NCBI GenBank assembly: GCA_025642065.1
Contig: JAODUP010000584.1
Span: forward strand, 124,001 to 188,000
DNA from: Paralvinella palmiformis
Lineage: Eukaryota; Annelida; Polychaeta; Terebellida; Alvinellidae
DNA: 64,000 nucleotides
Reading direction: 5' to 3'
Shown here piece by piece: positions 47,201-61,000 of the stretch. Every line of letters begins with the position of its first letter. Positions within the stretch are counted from its first letter, which is position 1. The position numbers and the translations under genes are program-made. The notes under the pieces are model-generated. The model ran no database searches, was not told the DNA's origin, and saw nothing but the letters and a program-made list of their open reading frames with translations.

Positions 47201-50200
47201 CTTTGTAAGTTGTGGTTGACTAGGATGATCGTGTGCCAGACAAACGGACCTGCCTGGTCGGACACAACATCGAAAAAGTCACTTACCCGACAGTGGCTGT
47301 CACCTGTCCCAGGCAGTCCTTAATATCTATGCCTGTAGCGTCCCTTTATATGATAATCTGGATCTGTAAAATGTCAGCTTCCGATTCAACCTCTTGCTTG
47401 CTGATATGGTGCAATTGATATCATTACTTCAGTGGAGATTTACAGCTCCCGGGATGGAGCCCTTATTGTTTCGTGTGGCCATTGGATGATTCATCCATTG
47501 GTAGAGTACTATGACTTCATCATTTCATTATGTAAAGGAGAAACCCCTCAATGGTGCATCTGGAGTATGAATTAAACTCAAGCCTATCACCAATCATCGG
47601 GAATGATGTACGTGTAATCAAACCAGCCGAGAAGCGTTTTGGCAGCCCAGCTATTTTCATTCACCAGACACTTGTTTTGTACAGAATGCTAAAATGTTTT
47701 GATTTTGTTGATCTTTGTCTTTGTACCAATTAAATCTATCAATGACTAGAATGCTAGCTTAGTGCAGTTGGTTTTGCGCTGTATTCTAAACTGCGGTATG
47801 GGTTGTTTCATTTTGTCTCATTTCTCTGGGGAATAGCTAGGGTGCCTCCGTCGTCTAATGGTAGTGAGTTGGATCAGAGATCACTACCACTCGTGTGCGA
47901 ATCTTGGCATGGGCATATCTGAATGGTGTTTCATCTTTGCTTCATTACCTTTGGAGGTTGCTGGGCCCATCTAGCCTACCATGTGCACAAAAGTGGCCAT
48001 AAAACATCAATCATCATCATGTCGGCATGGAGGCACTTCAAACACTAGACAGCCATTTATGTCTCAGATATTAAGTATTTCACTCACTTCAATCTAAATG
48101 CAATGGAATGGCCTGTTATGTTATTTAGAGGAAATTTGTTTTGCATTATACTTTAAAGGCCATTACCATAGGTCCTCTCTAGCTGACAGCACAAAACTCC
48201 CAACTCCAACCAGCTCTGTAACTTTTTCATGGTCTTAAATTATTGCTATGCTTTAACATTGTATTTTTCTTATATAACTCGACCACCTCCCAACTCCATA
48301 CTTAGACCTTTGATCTCCACCATCTAATGCCCACCTTTGTCATCCTGTATGTCAACCGGGTAGCCCAACATGTAACCTTGTTTTTGTTCACTAATGCATG
48401 CGTTAATTTAATTGGCTGCTTGTCATCCGACTACTGGCCAACCAGGGTCATTTGGAGCTGTAGTTAAAACTGACTGTGTAAGTAGCTTGGTCTTAACTGT
48501 GTGAAAACAACACGAGTTAATCTGAAATGCTTATTTATATGATTTATAATAGTGGCAAAATCCGAAGCAGTGTTTCAACACATTTTCCTTTGGTATTCAT
48601 GGGACCAATAAACTGACAAATCATCCTGTGTATAAATATAACAGCAGTCCATCAATGGGTTTTTCAATTGTAGCTGTATGATACATGTATGTGCAAATAT
48701 GTATATACATGTATATATTAGCATACTATTGTCAAAAAAACAATTCAATTTGTTTTCAGGCAAACAATAAAATTTCTATAAAGTGACCACCTCCCTAAAC
48801 TGACCACTTTTGGCCAGTCTCTTGGATGGTCCATTTACAGAGGTTTAACCATAGTATTATTCTAACAATGAGTCTATTTCTAGGTCAGATTGAGATCCAT
48901 CGTGGCCGTATGTCCACGTCACCAGAGATGGCAAAAGGCAAGACACTGACCGAGTTAAGACAGCCGGAGGAAGGTTTTACGGGACACCATGGCTTCTACA
49001 TCCACGTGTTTATGCCAGCAGATGACAGACAAAACAGATTTAGTTTTATTTATGGAGTTATACATTATCTATCAACAGGTTTGTACCAGTCAGACGTTTT
49101 TTGTTCAGTGGAAAAAAGATGGCTGATTATAACACCAGATGTTTTGAGTGAATTCAGAATAGTGCAGCTCATATAGTGACAAATACAAACCATTTTGATC
49201 ACATCACCCAATTCTTCAAAATCTACATAGGCTACCTGTTGGACAGCATATCCATTTCAAGATTTTACTAACAACTTATAAATCTATCGGTGACACAGCA
49301 CCTGAATACCATTAGAAAGTCATCCTGTAAACTCCGGTCATCCAGTCAGATGCTGTTGCAGATGCCTGTGTCTCAGCTCAAGTTATATGATGATTGTGCA
49401 TTTGTTTTAGTGTTGCAGTCCCCACTTTGTGGAATAGGTTGCTGGTTGCTGGTAGATATTAGAAATGCACATCTCTTGAAAATTTTAAATCCGTTCTGAA
49501 AACACACCTGTTCAAGGTCGCTTTCATAGATAAATAATAATTATCTTTTAAATCTTTTATTGGGTTTATACAGATATACTATTTGTGGTATCACTGTACA
49601 ATGCTTTTGAATGGCATCTGGTAGTAACGGCACTTTATTCAATCTATCTTAATATTATTAATATAAATAACGAATGATAACTGCATTAACTTCGGTGTTT
49701 ATAAATTAGTTGATTTAAGTTTTTCTACTTTTGCATCAGACATTGAAATTTTGAATTGAATGAATCGCATATTTGGGGTATGAAACTTTGTCGGTATTTT
49801 TTAAACTTATTTTAGTGAAAAACCTGTCTTACTGTGGTCTGTGGTATAAACGAAATCCAGACTTCTTCCACAAGGTGAATATGGGTCACTAATACTACAT
49901 CTTAAGTTATGAAGAGATTTATGTAACAACGCATTTATCTTTATAACTGAACTCGTAAACTGAAGCAATCTTTTTTAGTGTTGTCTTTTGCTGGGTAGTC
50001 ATTAAAACAGGTCTCCTGTAAATAGCAAATAATCATATTAGAAACTTAAAAGGGGGATGTTTCCATATATATATATACTTCAAGAGCACCCAATGTTATG
50101 TGGCAAAGTTTTGGAAATTCCTTGACTAGAGGTTTTTTTATCAGTGTACACAATGAAATGTTCACTTTCACAAAAACACTTTTGCAGTGAAAGTGTTCTT

Positions 50201-51260
50201 TGTTTGTGTTCGATTGGTTAACCCATCATTACTATTCAGGTGTCATTGGCGGTTGTGAGGTGGGGTTCCAGTGTCCAAATAATCTGAACTGGTGTCTGCC
50301 AATGAGAAACGTCTGTAATAAAGTGAACAACTGTCCGGATGGAGCAGACGAACAGTCGTGCAATGAGAAACACCCAACATCAAACAGAATTTCTAGGTTG
50401 ACCACGCCACAGTCAGTCACCACAATCTTATATGCACAGAAATCAACTTGTCCTAGCTGGTTACATGACTGTGGGGATGGCAGATGTGTACTATTTGAAA
50501 ATGACTGTAAGTTGAGATTTGACTTGTTTAGAAAGATACTTAATGTTTATATTTGATTCTGAAATATAGCCCTTACAGATTTTTGCTCGCCATCATGGAA
50601 ATTAAATTGATTTTTCATCTGCCATAAGTTCTGAGTGAAATGTACAAATGTGCAAAGAAATAAAGAAGTATGATACAAGAAATACTACTACTATAACTAA
50701 TAATGATAATACTGGATGCTTCAAAGTTCAAGGTTCAAATTAGACTTGTGTTAATGAGGTGTTTCTATTAAGACTTACTCCTTGGCCATATGTCCCTGTA
50801 GTGACCAGTGCTGATTTAAGACAAAGACCTTACTCACTGCTTTTTATAATAATAATAATAATAATATATTTTAATAATAATAATAGATATTATATGTTCA
50901 TTCTCACAGGTGATACTAACATAGGTAAAGGAGGCTGTAGTTTATCATCAAAGTTGTGTTCAGATGGTCAGTGTGTGTTCAGATTTGACACTTGTCCAGG
51001 TAGGTAGCAACTTACAGCATATCAACAGTGGTATAATTGTGTCATAGTAGTGTTATAGTAGAGCTTTTATATGTCAATGGTACACACACACAGACACACA
51101 CACACATGCACGCATATATACAAACACACACAGACGCACTGAAAAAATTGATGGTCTTGGTTCCATGAGCTGATGATTTGCCCAGGTGTAATAACAAAGC
51201 ATAGGATTGTTGATGTATTAATTTGTGGAAATATAGGTCTTAGTACCCCAAGTCAGTATA

Positions 51261-51313
<53 letters not shown>

Positions 51314-52761
51314 TAAATACCTAATTAAAGTTAATTGATTAATGAGATGTAAAGAAGGAAACAAAGTGACCGTCAGCCAGCTTTATCATTGGTTTTATCT
51401 GAATGTATTGTGCTTTTTCTGCATGAATGATTGGGTGATTTTTGCAGAATAGCAAAATAGAGCCATACAAAAAATTGCATAAAGGAATAAAAATAAGTTA
51501 TTTAAATTTTCTTTTAGGTGAATGTGCCATGTTTGAGAAGAAATGTTCAGATGGATCGTGTGTGTCTTCCACTGATTTATGTCGTAAGTGACTAGTTAAT
51601 GTTGTGGATTACGTGATATGAACTTTGCTTAGCTATGTCGGTTCAGTTGAGTTATATTTATTGTAAAATGAGTATATTATGTTTTGTAAAGTTAAAATAT
51701 TGAAGCAATGTAATCATTTCTTTGAAACAGGGCCAATAAATTTGTATCAATGCAAATTATTATTGATGACAGAATTCCAGAATGTACACTCCTGTTTTTG
51801 TGTGGGGCACCCATGATTTAACTGGTAGCATGGTTGGCTACAAATCTCAATCCACCTGAGTTCAAATATTGGTGAGGGCATGTCTGAAGGGTGTTTCATC
51901 TTTTACTTTCCCCGAGATTGCTCGACCGATTTTGTCTACCTTGTGCACAGAGAATGGCTGTAAAAATTCACACAGCCATGTTTGTCCTTCTTATATGGCT
52001 TGGTGCCCTTTTTAATTTGGTATCAACAGCTGGACAAACGTTTTAGTGCCAAATACTAATTAAAACACAGAGGGAAAATAAAACAATGACACCAACAAAG
52101 AACCTGTTGATCAGTGGAAAACATTAAAAACTATTTCACTTGAGAGCTAACGTCATTATTTTAATAACAGTGTGACATTGCTTTTCCTAGGTTTGTGGGG
52201 ATCTAAGCTGTATGCAGTTTAATAATTTTTATTGTGGGCTTTGATCACTGCTCAGTTAATTGATTGGCTGTGGTCATGTTCTTTTACCACAAGCACGATG
52301 AATTTATAATCTGTTGATCCTGTATCTGTTAAAAATTGGATGCAAACCTAATCTAACTGGAAAATTTCATTTGCACATTACTTAGTAATGCGGCAGTGCC
52401 ATCTGATGAATTGTTTTCATCCAAATACCCAACTAGCCAGCCAGAAGGTGAAGAACGTAAATAAACATAGCCTCGGCTAAATTGTAGATCAACAAATGAA
52501 TACATGACAAATAAATGAAACAATGCTTCTTTTCAGCTGATGAGCCGTGTATGAGCTATGAGCCATACAGATGTAATAATGACCGCCAGTGTTACTCAAG
52601 TACAGACAGATGTGATGACTTCAATGATTGTTCTGATGGTACAGATGAATTGAGCTGTAAGTTGTCACATCTGTCTTTCAGTTGAAAAGTGATAGCAAAT
52701 CACACACAGACAGACAGACAGACATCTGTAAACATGCATATGCATGATGCATTTGTGTGCT

Positions 52762-52835
<74 letters not shown>

Positions 52836-54633
52836 AACTATATATATGTTTTCTTAACTGTTCTAGTTTTTGCCATTACATGTCATCAGTGCAGTAGTCG
52901 CTATTTTTACAACAGCATGATTCAAAATATTTATTGCTGATTCTTCATAAATATAGCTATGGTGACTATATGTGTAAGATATATCTTCACAAAAGTAGTA
53001 GTTCTCTTATTTAATTCTACAAAGATTACTTGCCTACGAGATGAAGTACTGATTTGAGCAACCACTTGCCGAGGTTGGTCAGTGGGTTTCAGTTTGTTCA
53101 CTAGTCAAAACAGTACACAGGGATATTTTAAGCATGGGTTTCAATCGATTAAATAAATGAATTTACAATTAAACTTTTAGCTGAATCTAAATTGATTTTA
53201 ATGAATATTTTTAAAATATTTAATATAGTGTTTTAGAAACATTATTTATTCTTGTAACTGCGAACCAATCATATGTGTATCATCTGTATATTATTAAATA
53301 ATTTTTTTATTACATTAGAGTATTACCACCCTTTAAATGTAGTAAGCATTGCCCGAAAGGCTGATTCAGAAAATAAAACAGTTCACTTTCAATACAAGAT
53401 AGCATGCATAAATACCAATGTTACAGTAATAGCAATCACCCATTGAATTATAATCTTGTCTTGTTGAAGTTTGGGGTAGAGACCCCTGGCTATCGGCTAT
53501 TGGGCACAGCCATTTTTTAATTATAATCTATGTGATCATTGACTTTATCCATTCACATCATCATGTCAGATGGTAAACGTTCTGCAAAAAATAGATCCCA
53601 TACCCTTAATGGACTATAAATAAAATCCAAATATAGCTGGTAAATAACCTAAATTACAACTTTTTAGTATGACATTTATTGGCCACTACACACGTAAATC
53701 ACCATGCAACACAGCGATTCTTAGACTTCTAACCCGAGACCGTAGTGTGAAATTCAGCCACATGGTGGCGGCAGGGGCAGTTGAACCAGTTTATTATAGG
53801 TGCACAATCTATCTGGATCATGACGGATCAGATCCAACATACACAGATTTGATTGGTTGGAATATAATCTAATCAACTATATAGATGGAAAGTAAAACCT
53901 GAACCGAAGGTTATTATTGTCACCCCATTGCATATTCATTGAAACCTTATCACCACATTAAAATAGTAGTTCGGTGTGTTCTGCTGCACATCTGGTAAGT
54001 AGTAATGTAAGAGTTACTTTCCTCAGTGAGAAACAGATATTGGTGCTTCGTCCCTCGACAATCACAATGATGCTAGAAGAAGGCGGGCTCTTGGAAATAT
54101 ATTGCAGATCAGTATGTTTGTTAACAACAGATTGGTGCCAGTGTACCATAAACACATGCCAATCATTGGTGTCGTATCTGGCCAGAAAACTTAGTTTTGT
54201 CGTGTAAACTGAATTTGTCCTCGTGTGTAAATCTGTAGACAATCATTGAGTTAAGAGTAGTCTTCAAAGATGTGACCAGCACAAAACACCATTGAAACCC
54301 TTTATTACAAGTAAACAACTTTGACAACTTGGTAGTCAGCGGCGTCACTAAGTTAACTTTGCAATGAAAATGCTTGTTGTGTGCCTTTAGGGCAGTGGAA
54401 CTGCATAATGGGCAATCACCAATGCACTTCAGCACTCACATTGGTGAACAGATGAGTGCTTATTTACCAACTTTATCCCATTATGCTACATTATCTTGTA
54501 TATTTGTCATTTATTAGAGTCCAATTTGTGTGATATTTCTAACAGAAGTGCCCCCCCCCCCAGATATATGTTCCAGGTATTACCAGCGTTGAAGGTTCAC
54601 TCACTCTTCAGAATATAAATAACTGTATAAATA

Positions 54634-54675
<42 letters not shown>

Positions 54676-55028
54676 AAATAATGTATATTCTGGTTTTCCA
54701 GGTGCCTACTTATCCAAGTCTTCGGTATACTATATGTTGTTGATACCATTCATTGTGATCATGTGCACCATTGGCTGTTACAAATGTCACATGAGGACCA
54801 ATCAGGACGAAGCAGGCTCAGGTGTGCATGGATGTGTCAGCTGATCTGATCTGAATGTTTGTCTCTGTTGTCAGGTTTCACTGGGCTCCAGCTTGCTGTT
54901 AACAAGAAGCTCTACGGGCTGTTCCTGATTCCAGTGCTCATCAGCGTGTGCCTCTGCTGTTTCTACTGTTGTCGCAAGAAGTCAATATCCAACAGCCCAC
55001 AGCCAGGTGTGTCTTAACTCGAGAGAGA

Positions 55029-55062
<34 letters not shown>

Positions 55063-58000
55063 ATCTCCCCCACCACAGGCTGACAGTCTGACTAGGTCAT
55101 GTCAGCGAATCTGTCCTCCATAGCCTGCCTATAACTAGGTTGGGTCACAGCGCATCTAATCCGTCAGTTTCTCTGAACAGAAGCTAATTGCTGTTGTAGA
55201 GATTCTTGCTTAAAGGGTCCCAAACTTAGCTGATGTTCTCCTTGTAATGCCTGGACTGGCAGTATACTGAACAGCATACGTCCAGATTATTTTGGATCCA
55301 GTCCCAGTGTTACTCGTGACTCTAGAATATTCATCCAACAATAAAGAGTTACAGCTTGATCGTCTCACTTCCAGTGGAAGTAGTCGCATGGCTCTCTGTC
55401 CCACAGTTGAGACCAGGGTCAAGGATAAATAAAGCAGTCCTATTTATTGTCACAATGATTTTTAATTGGGTCATGTAGCAGTCTCTATTGGTTGACCCTT
55501 CAAATAGGTCAGGTTATACAAGATCTTATTACACTGGCTTTAGTAAAAGAGTTTCTTTGTGTGAAATGGTGTCGATAACATGATGTGGTAATTGTTTAAA
55601 TTTTTTTTAAATAGTGTGTATATATGTGTGTGTATGTATGTGTGTGTGTGTGTGTGTGTGTGTACAGATGCACTGATCATGAAGAATGGAATATTTCAGG
55701 ACAGCCCATATCTATACCACACAGCATCTGTGTTATATGTTTATTATCAATAATAACTAGAATTTTCATTATTTCCTCATACAGATTGTTCAGTATTTAA
55801 GTAACAGTAACAGCAACTTTTTACCGAAGGTGTCAACTTTTGCTTTTCAGGTTTGCATTTTGCTTTTAGATGCATTAGCTCTTGTCCATTTCTCTGCATG
55901 CATTGCATGCATGTTTGTTTGTGTGTTTCAGGTTTTTTCCAATTCATATTATTACTATCTAAGTTTCATCCATACACAGTATTTGCAACACAAGTCTTTT
56001 CCAGTAAATGCATTTTTCACTTAGGTTGTCACCATATGTACTATATGTGATACAGATTGCCAACACTGCTTGCTATGTACTACATAGGTTCTGTCTAGCA
56101 CGTGTTATATGTGATGCAGATTATCTCCAATGTTAACTATGTGTGACAGAGATTGACCCCATTCTGTACTATTTACCACACTGATTCTCTTCAGTATGTC
56201 CTATTCACCACAAAGATATACTGTCCAGTTTGTGTTATATGCAACACATTCTGTCCGGTATCAGCTATATTTGACACAGATTTTATCCAATATGTCCTAT
56301 TTATTATGCAAATACTCTCCATTCATCCTATTTACCAAACAGATACTATCCAGTATGTCCTATTTACCACACAGATACTCTCCAGTATGTCCAATTTACC
56401 ACACATATACTCTCCAGTATGTCCTGTTTACCACACAGATACTCTCCAGTATGTCCTATTTACCACACAGATACTCTCCAGTATGTCCAATTTACCACAC
56501 ATATACTCTCCAGTATGTCCTGTTTACCACACAGATACTCTCCATTATGTCCTATTTACCACACAGATACTCTCCAGTATGTCCTATTTACCATACAGGT
56601 TTCCGTACTAACACGTTCAACAGCCAGCTGCCTCACTATTTGTTGATTGCAATGCCGTTTGTTGTTATTGTTGTGTGTGGCTCAACCTGCTACCGGTGTT
56701 ATGTAAAGAAGACAGCCCCAGATCCTCAGCCAGGTGTGTCATCATCATTGTGATCATCATCGTAATCATCATCATTATCATCATCATCAATATCACAATC
56801 AGAGAACTATGCACTGATATGTGCATAGACAACACATATATCATCTTCTGTAAATCTTGTACCTTTATGTATCCTCAAATCTTAATCTCATCCATTGCCA
56901 TTTAATGTTGTGACCTTTAATATGACCTTTTAATATTTAAATTTATGTCTGTTTTAGGTGTGTTTATATTTAATACTTTATTTTAAATGTCTCTAAATGT
57001 GGCAGTAAGATCAGGATCCACTCAATGAATGGACTGGGATTATAGGGCTTATAGTCCTATTCATTAATCAGCAATATTCTAAAATTGGTTGAAATTTGGT
57101 GTGAAATGTCGAAGTTGTATAGCCATTTTTTCTGCACATGGTAGACTAAATTACCCGAGTAACCACCAATGGTAATGAGATGGCAGATGAAATACCCTTA
57201 AGACACAGCCCAGCCAGTGTTTGAACCCAGGTGGTAGATGTCTGTAGCCAACTACACTACCAACTGGGCCATAAAACAATTAATTAATTCAGCAATTTGG
57301 GTTTTGTCCAATGATATTTTAGTGCAGATTTTGTTTATTTCTACCTAAATTGGTGAGGGGGTGGAATTTTTCCAATTTATTTCCACATTACTTATTTCTT
57401 CATTCTGAGATTGGTTGTTATTGGGGCGGGGGGGCAGACTGCCCGCAATTCCCAGCTGGGCTAGTCACTGAAATGAGTCCTTCAGAATTCAAAAGAAATT
57501 GGACTTAATTTTGTACAGTAAGAATGTCAAATGGCGATCCTGTACGTGAAATCTTGCTGGAAAAAACCAAAGTGTGTGTGTGTTAACTTCATTGCTCTTA
57601 GATTCACCACTGTTTACTTTATCTTTAGTTTAGTTATTAGTTGAAATAGGATTTGGTTAGGGATCATCCATAATTATAGTCATTTTAACAAGTGTACAGA
57701 CCATAAGCTTTGGGGGGAGGGGGTATGACACGAAAAATAATGAAAAAAGTAAGCGCCCATTAATTACCAGCTCACTCATCCTCACACTATGGATCTTAAT
57801 ACCATGCACAGATTTAGTCACATTATTATTTTTCTACTTATTTTTTCAACACAATATTTCTTAATATCAATTTCATGTAGTAAGTGAATAAAATTTATAA
57901 AATTGACTGAATAAGAAAATAGTGCTTCGTTAGGTGGATGTATTATTTAGCAAAACATATCAACTTTGAAATATTTTGGCATCATTTTCAACATTTTACA

Positions 58001-61000
58001 TTTGTGCACTTTCAAGGGAGAGGGGATGTGATGATTGATGTTTTAAGGCCACTATTGTGCACATGGTAGGCTAAATGGGCCGAGCGACCTCCGAAGGTAA
58101 TGAAGCGAAGTAAAAGATGAAATACCCTTCAGATATGCCTATGCCGAGATTCGAACATGGGTGGTAGCGATCTGTGATCCAACATGCTACTGTTAGACCA
58201 AGGAGGCGCCCGGGAAGGAATATCAGAAAAGGTGTATGTTTTGTACACTGGTGAAAATGTCGATAATAATGGATGGGCTACCTTAATTATGCTACCTTAA
58301 TTATATGGCTGATTAAAACAGCTTCGGGTTATATAGAGGTTTTGTCTTTAGTACGTTCAGTAGACGTAATGAATAAATGTTTTCTTCAAAGTTAAATGCA
58401 TTTGGTCACTGTCACCTGGCAGAGCATTGGCCATAATTAAAGAAATATAGTTTATTTGAACAATATTTAGTTTTATTATTGATTATTATTGATTTAATTT
58501 TGTATGCTTTACAAATAATACATTATGTCTTCTCTCATACTCTTGTACTGTGGTTGGTTGGTAGTGATCACCGTGTTACATTTCACAAGATAAATCACCC
58601 ACATTTCACATCCCCAAATTCATCCATTGTCGAGCACTCATGTGTGTTTGCACTGTACGATTGAGGCTCTGGTGATATGATGACATCAGTATTAACGAGT
58701 GTTTTCATCTTTGTGTTGATCTTTGACTCAAAATCATGGTCAGAGCTACAAGTAAACCTATCGTAATAGACACAACAATATTTCATTGTTATGATTCGCT
58801 CACTGTTTTGGTCAGCAGCCCTGTGGAAAAAGCTGTACAAGAACAAATATGTGACTAGATTTGTCTGATTGGTGTATGACTGTCACCCCTTTTTAGCTTT
58901 GTGTCTCAATTTTTTGTTTGCATGATTACTTGTTCTTAAGAAAATTTATACAGTTCTAGATTTAATTTAATTTTTTCTTGATTTTTGGTTTGTGTGATTA
59001 CATGTAGTCGTCGACTTACAACCTTGATTGGTTACGACTGACCGGTCTTAAGTTGATCTGGTCATAAGTCGGCCTATGTTATAATTACCTTATGTATATT
59101 ATACTATGTAATGATATTATAATCATCTTTAAGTCATATCGCCAGTTATAAAGTTGAACTGTCATAAGTTGCATAGGTCATAAGTCGACCACTACCTGCA
59201 TTTGTTCTTGAGAGAATTTATACAGCTATACACCTCCAGATATAGTTTAATTTATTTCCTTTTTTCTTTGTGTCTGTTTTATAATGTCACTAGTAGATGT
59301 CTGATGTATTTGGTTTTGTGTGTAAATTAAAGTTTGTGGCTTGCATTACAAATTCAGGTTTATCAGAAGATCACTAGTTTGTATTCCACTGGATGTCTTG
59401 CATTATCTCGGAATATAAATGAATTCAGTCTGGTATCATCCTCGTTTCCTTAAGGTGTGTGCTTCTCCAAGCTGTCAGGCATCTGATCCAGATCGATACA
59501 TGTGACAAATTGTGTGAATTTTTTTAATCCAGATCCTCTCCTGTCACAGTCTATGCCAAACTACCACAGAAACACTAGCTATTTTATTAACTGTCCCCGT
59601 AAAATATTGTCTTATACATGAAACAATTAATGAATTTTCTGACACACACACACAGAGATCAGGAACTTTGTATTGGGGTTGAATTTATATTTGCTTGATA
59701 AAGAATTAAAATTCTGACTTGCACCATATATTTTTATCCAATCAGAATGACTCAAACAATTTTTTCCTGCCAGTTGAGATGCTGGCTGCGGATTATCATT
59801 AATGTTTTTGTTTTCTATGGTACCTCTCCTCCTCCTCCTAATCTTCCTCTTTTGTACCATCCACTGCTCTGGTTACCCAGTGAATGCCGTTTGTACTGTA
59901 TGCATGTTACCTGAGATTGTTGTCTTTAAATGACTATTAGCGTGTACGTAATTTGATATAATCATTATCGGATATCTTTCTTTTCAGTGTTGCTGTGTGG
60001 TATAGAGATTGCTTGTCCTCTACTTCCTAGCTTCTTGCCTAGTTTTATCTGTAGAATTTCAAAATTGTGGAGAAAACGTGTAGATAAAGTATTGTTGAAT
60101 AGTATGTTTCATTGCCTAATGTCAATTATTTCTGTTTGATACTGTATGAATCTCTCTCTCTGTGTGTGTGTGTGTTTCATCTGATTATTGGCCAAACATC
60201 GGCATAATCGAGTCATTGTGACACATTTCAGATCCACCTCACACGGTGCCACATGTGTTTCCTGTCACATCTCACCAGCCCACAACCAACTCTAGCAGTA
60301 ACAATTCACCATCAGTTCACGGTTATACAGCCGTCAGTACCACACCGTACACAGACACCAACATAGAACTGAGTGATATGAACCACGTCAACTCAAACAT
60401 GGAGCCTCTCGAGCCATCGGCACCTCCACCTTCGTATGAGGAAGTCCTCAGCACTGACTTGTATACTCCCGGACGCAACAATACACAACTGGTGTGTAAC
60501 TGGGTGGGGTATTATGCCCATCATCATCATTATCATCTTTTACCATATCTCATATGTTTGTTCTGCTAGAAATCATTTGATTGCAGAAGCCATTTAACAG
60601 AATTTCTATTTCAGCACGGCAGTTGTTTAAGAACAAAATTTTGCTCTCTTTGTAGTATTTTCATTTTCTTTGAGTAACTATGGTTAAATTTCCTGCAAAT
60701 GACCTTGAAACTTGCATCAACATTTCACCAAAATGTTACTTTATGCAAAACAGTTTCTCAACATTTACCAAATTTCTTTAAAAGCCTGTTTGGTTACATT
60801 ATTCCAATTATTCATGTAGCTTTGTAATACTGGAATATAACCTGGAAGCAATTAAAGATGTATGCGACTAATTGACCAATAATTTCATGTTCAATGGCTT
60901 CTCGCTATTTTTATTATTTTATTTTGGATGTATTGAAATTTTGTCATTATATCTTTTGGCCATGTTTTTCCACTTTAAAGGCCACCGGTTTTATTTGTGT

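Noticed and set aside
47839..47910. tRNA-like A and B boxes as a real tRNA gene
   Set aside because: No complete cloverleaf is evident, and the sequence continues into a SINE body shared by about ten other loci.
54822..54840. Read-through of exon A past GTGTGC as a shorter tail
   Set aside because: Possible by intron retention, but it stops within about eight codons and lacks the PPxY tail; no evidence favours it.
55851..55930. Cys-rich phase-compatible exon after TTGCTTTTCAG, another possible membrane exon
   Set aside because: Donor is poor (GTTTTT), there is no basic stop-transfer segment, and the composition looks like low-complexity TGCAT/TTTG sequence.
56153..56598. Three overlapping repeat-rich open frames
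   Set aside because: A 32-bp repeat without stops is open in all frames; I treat it as intronic except for possible upstream acceptor use before exon C.
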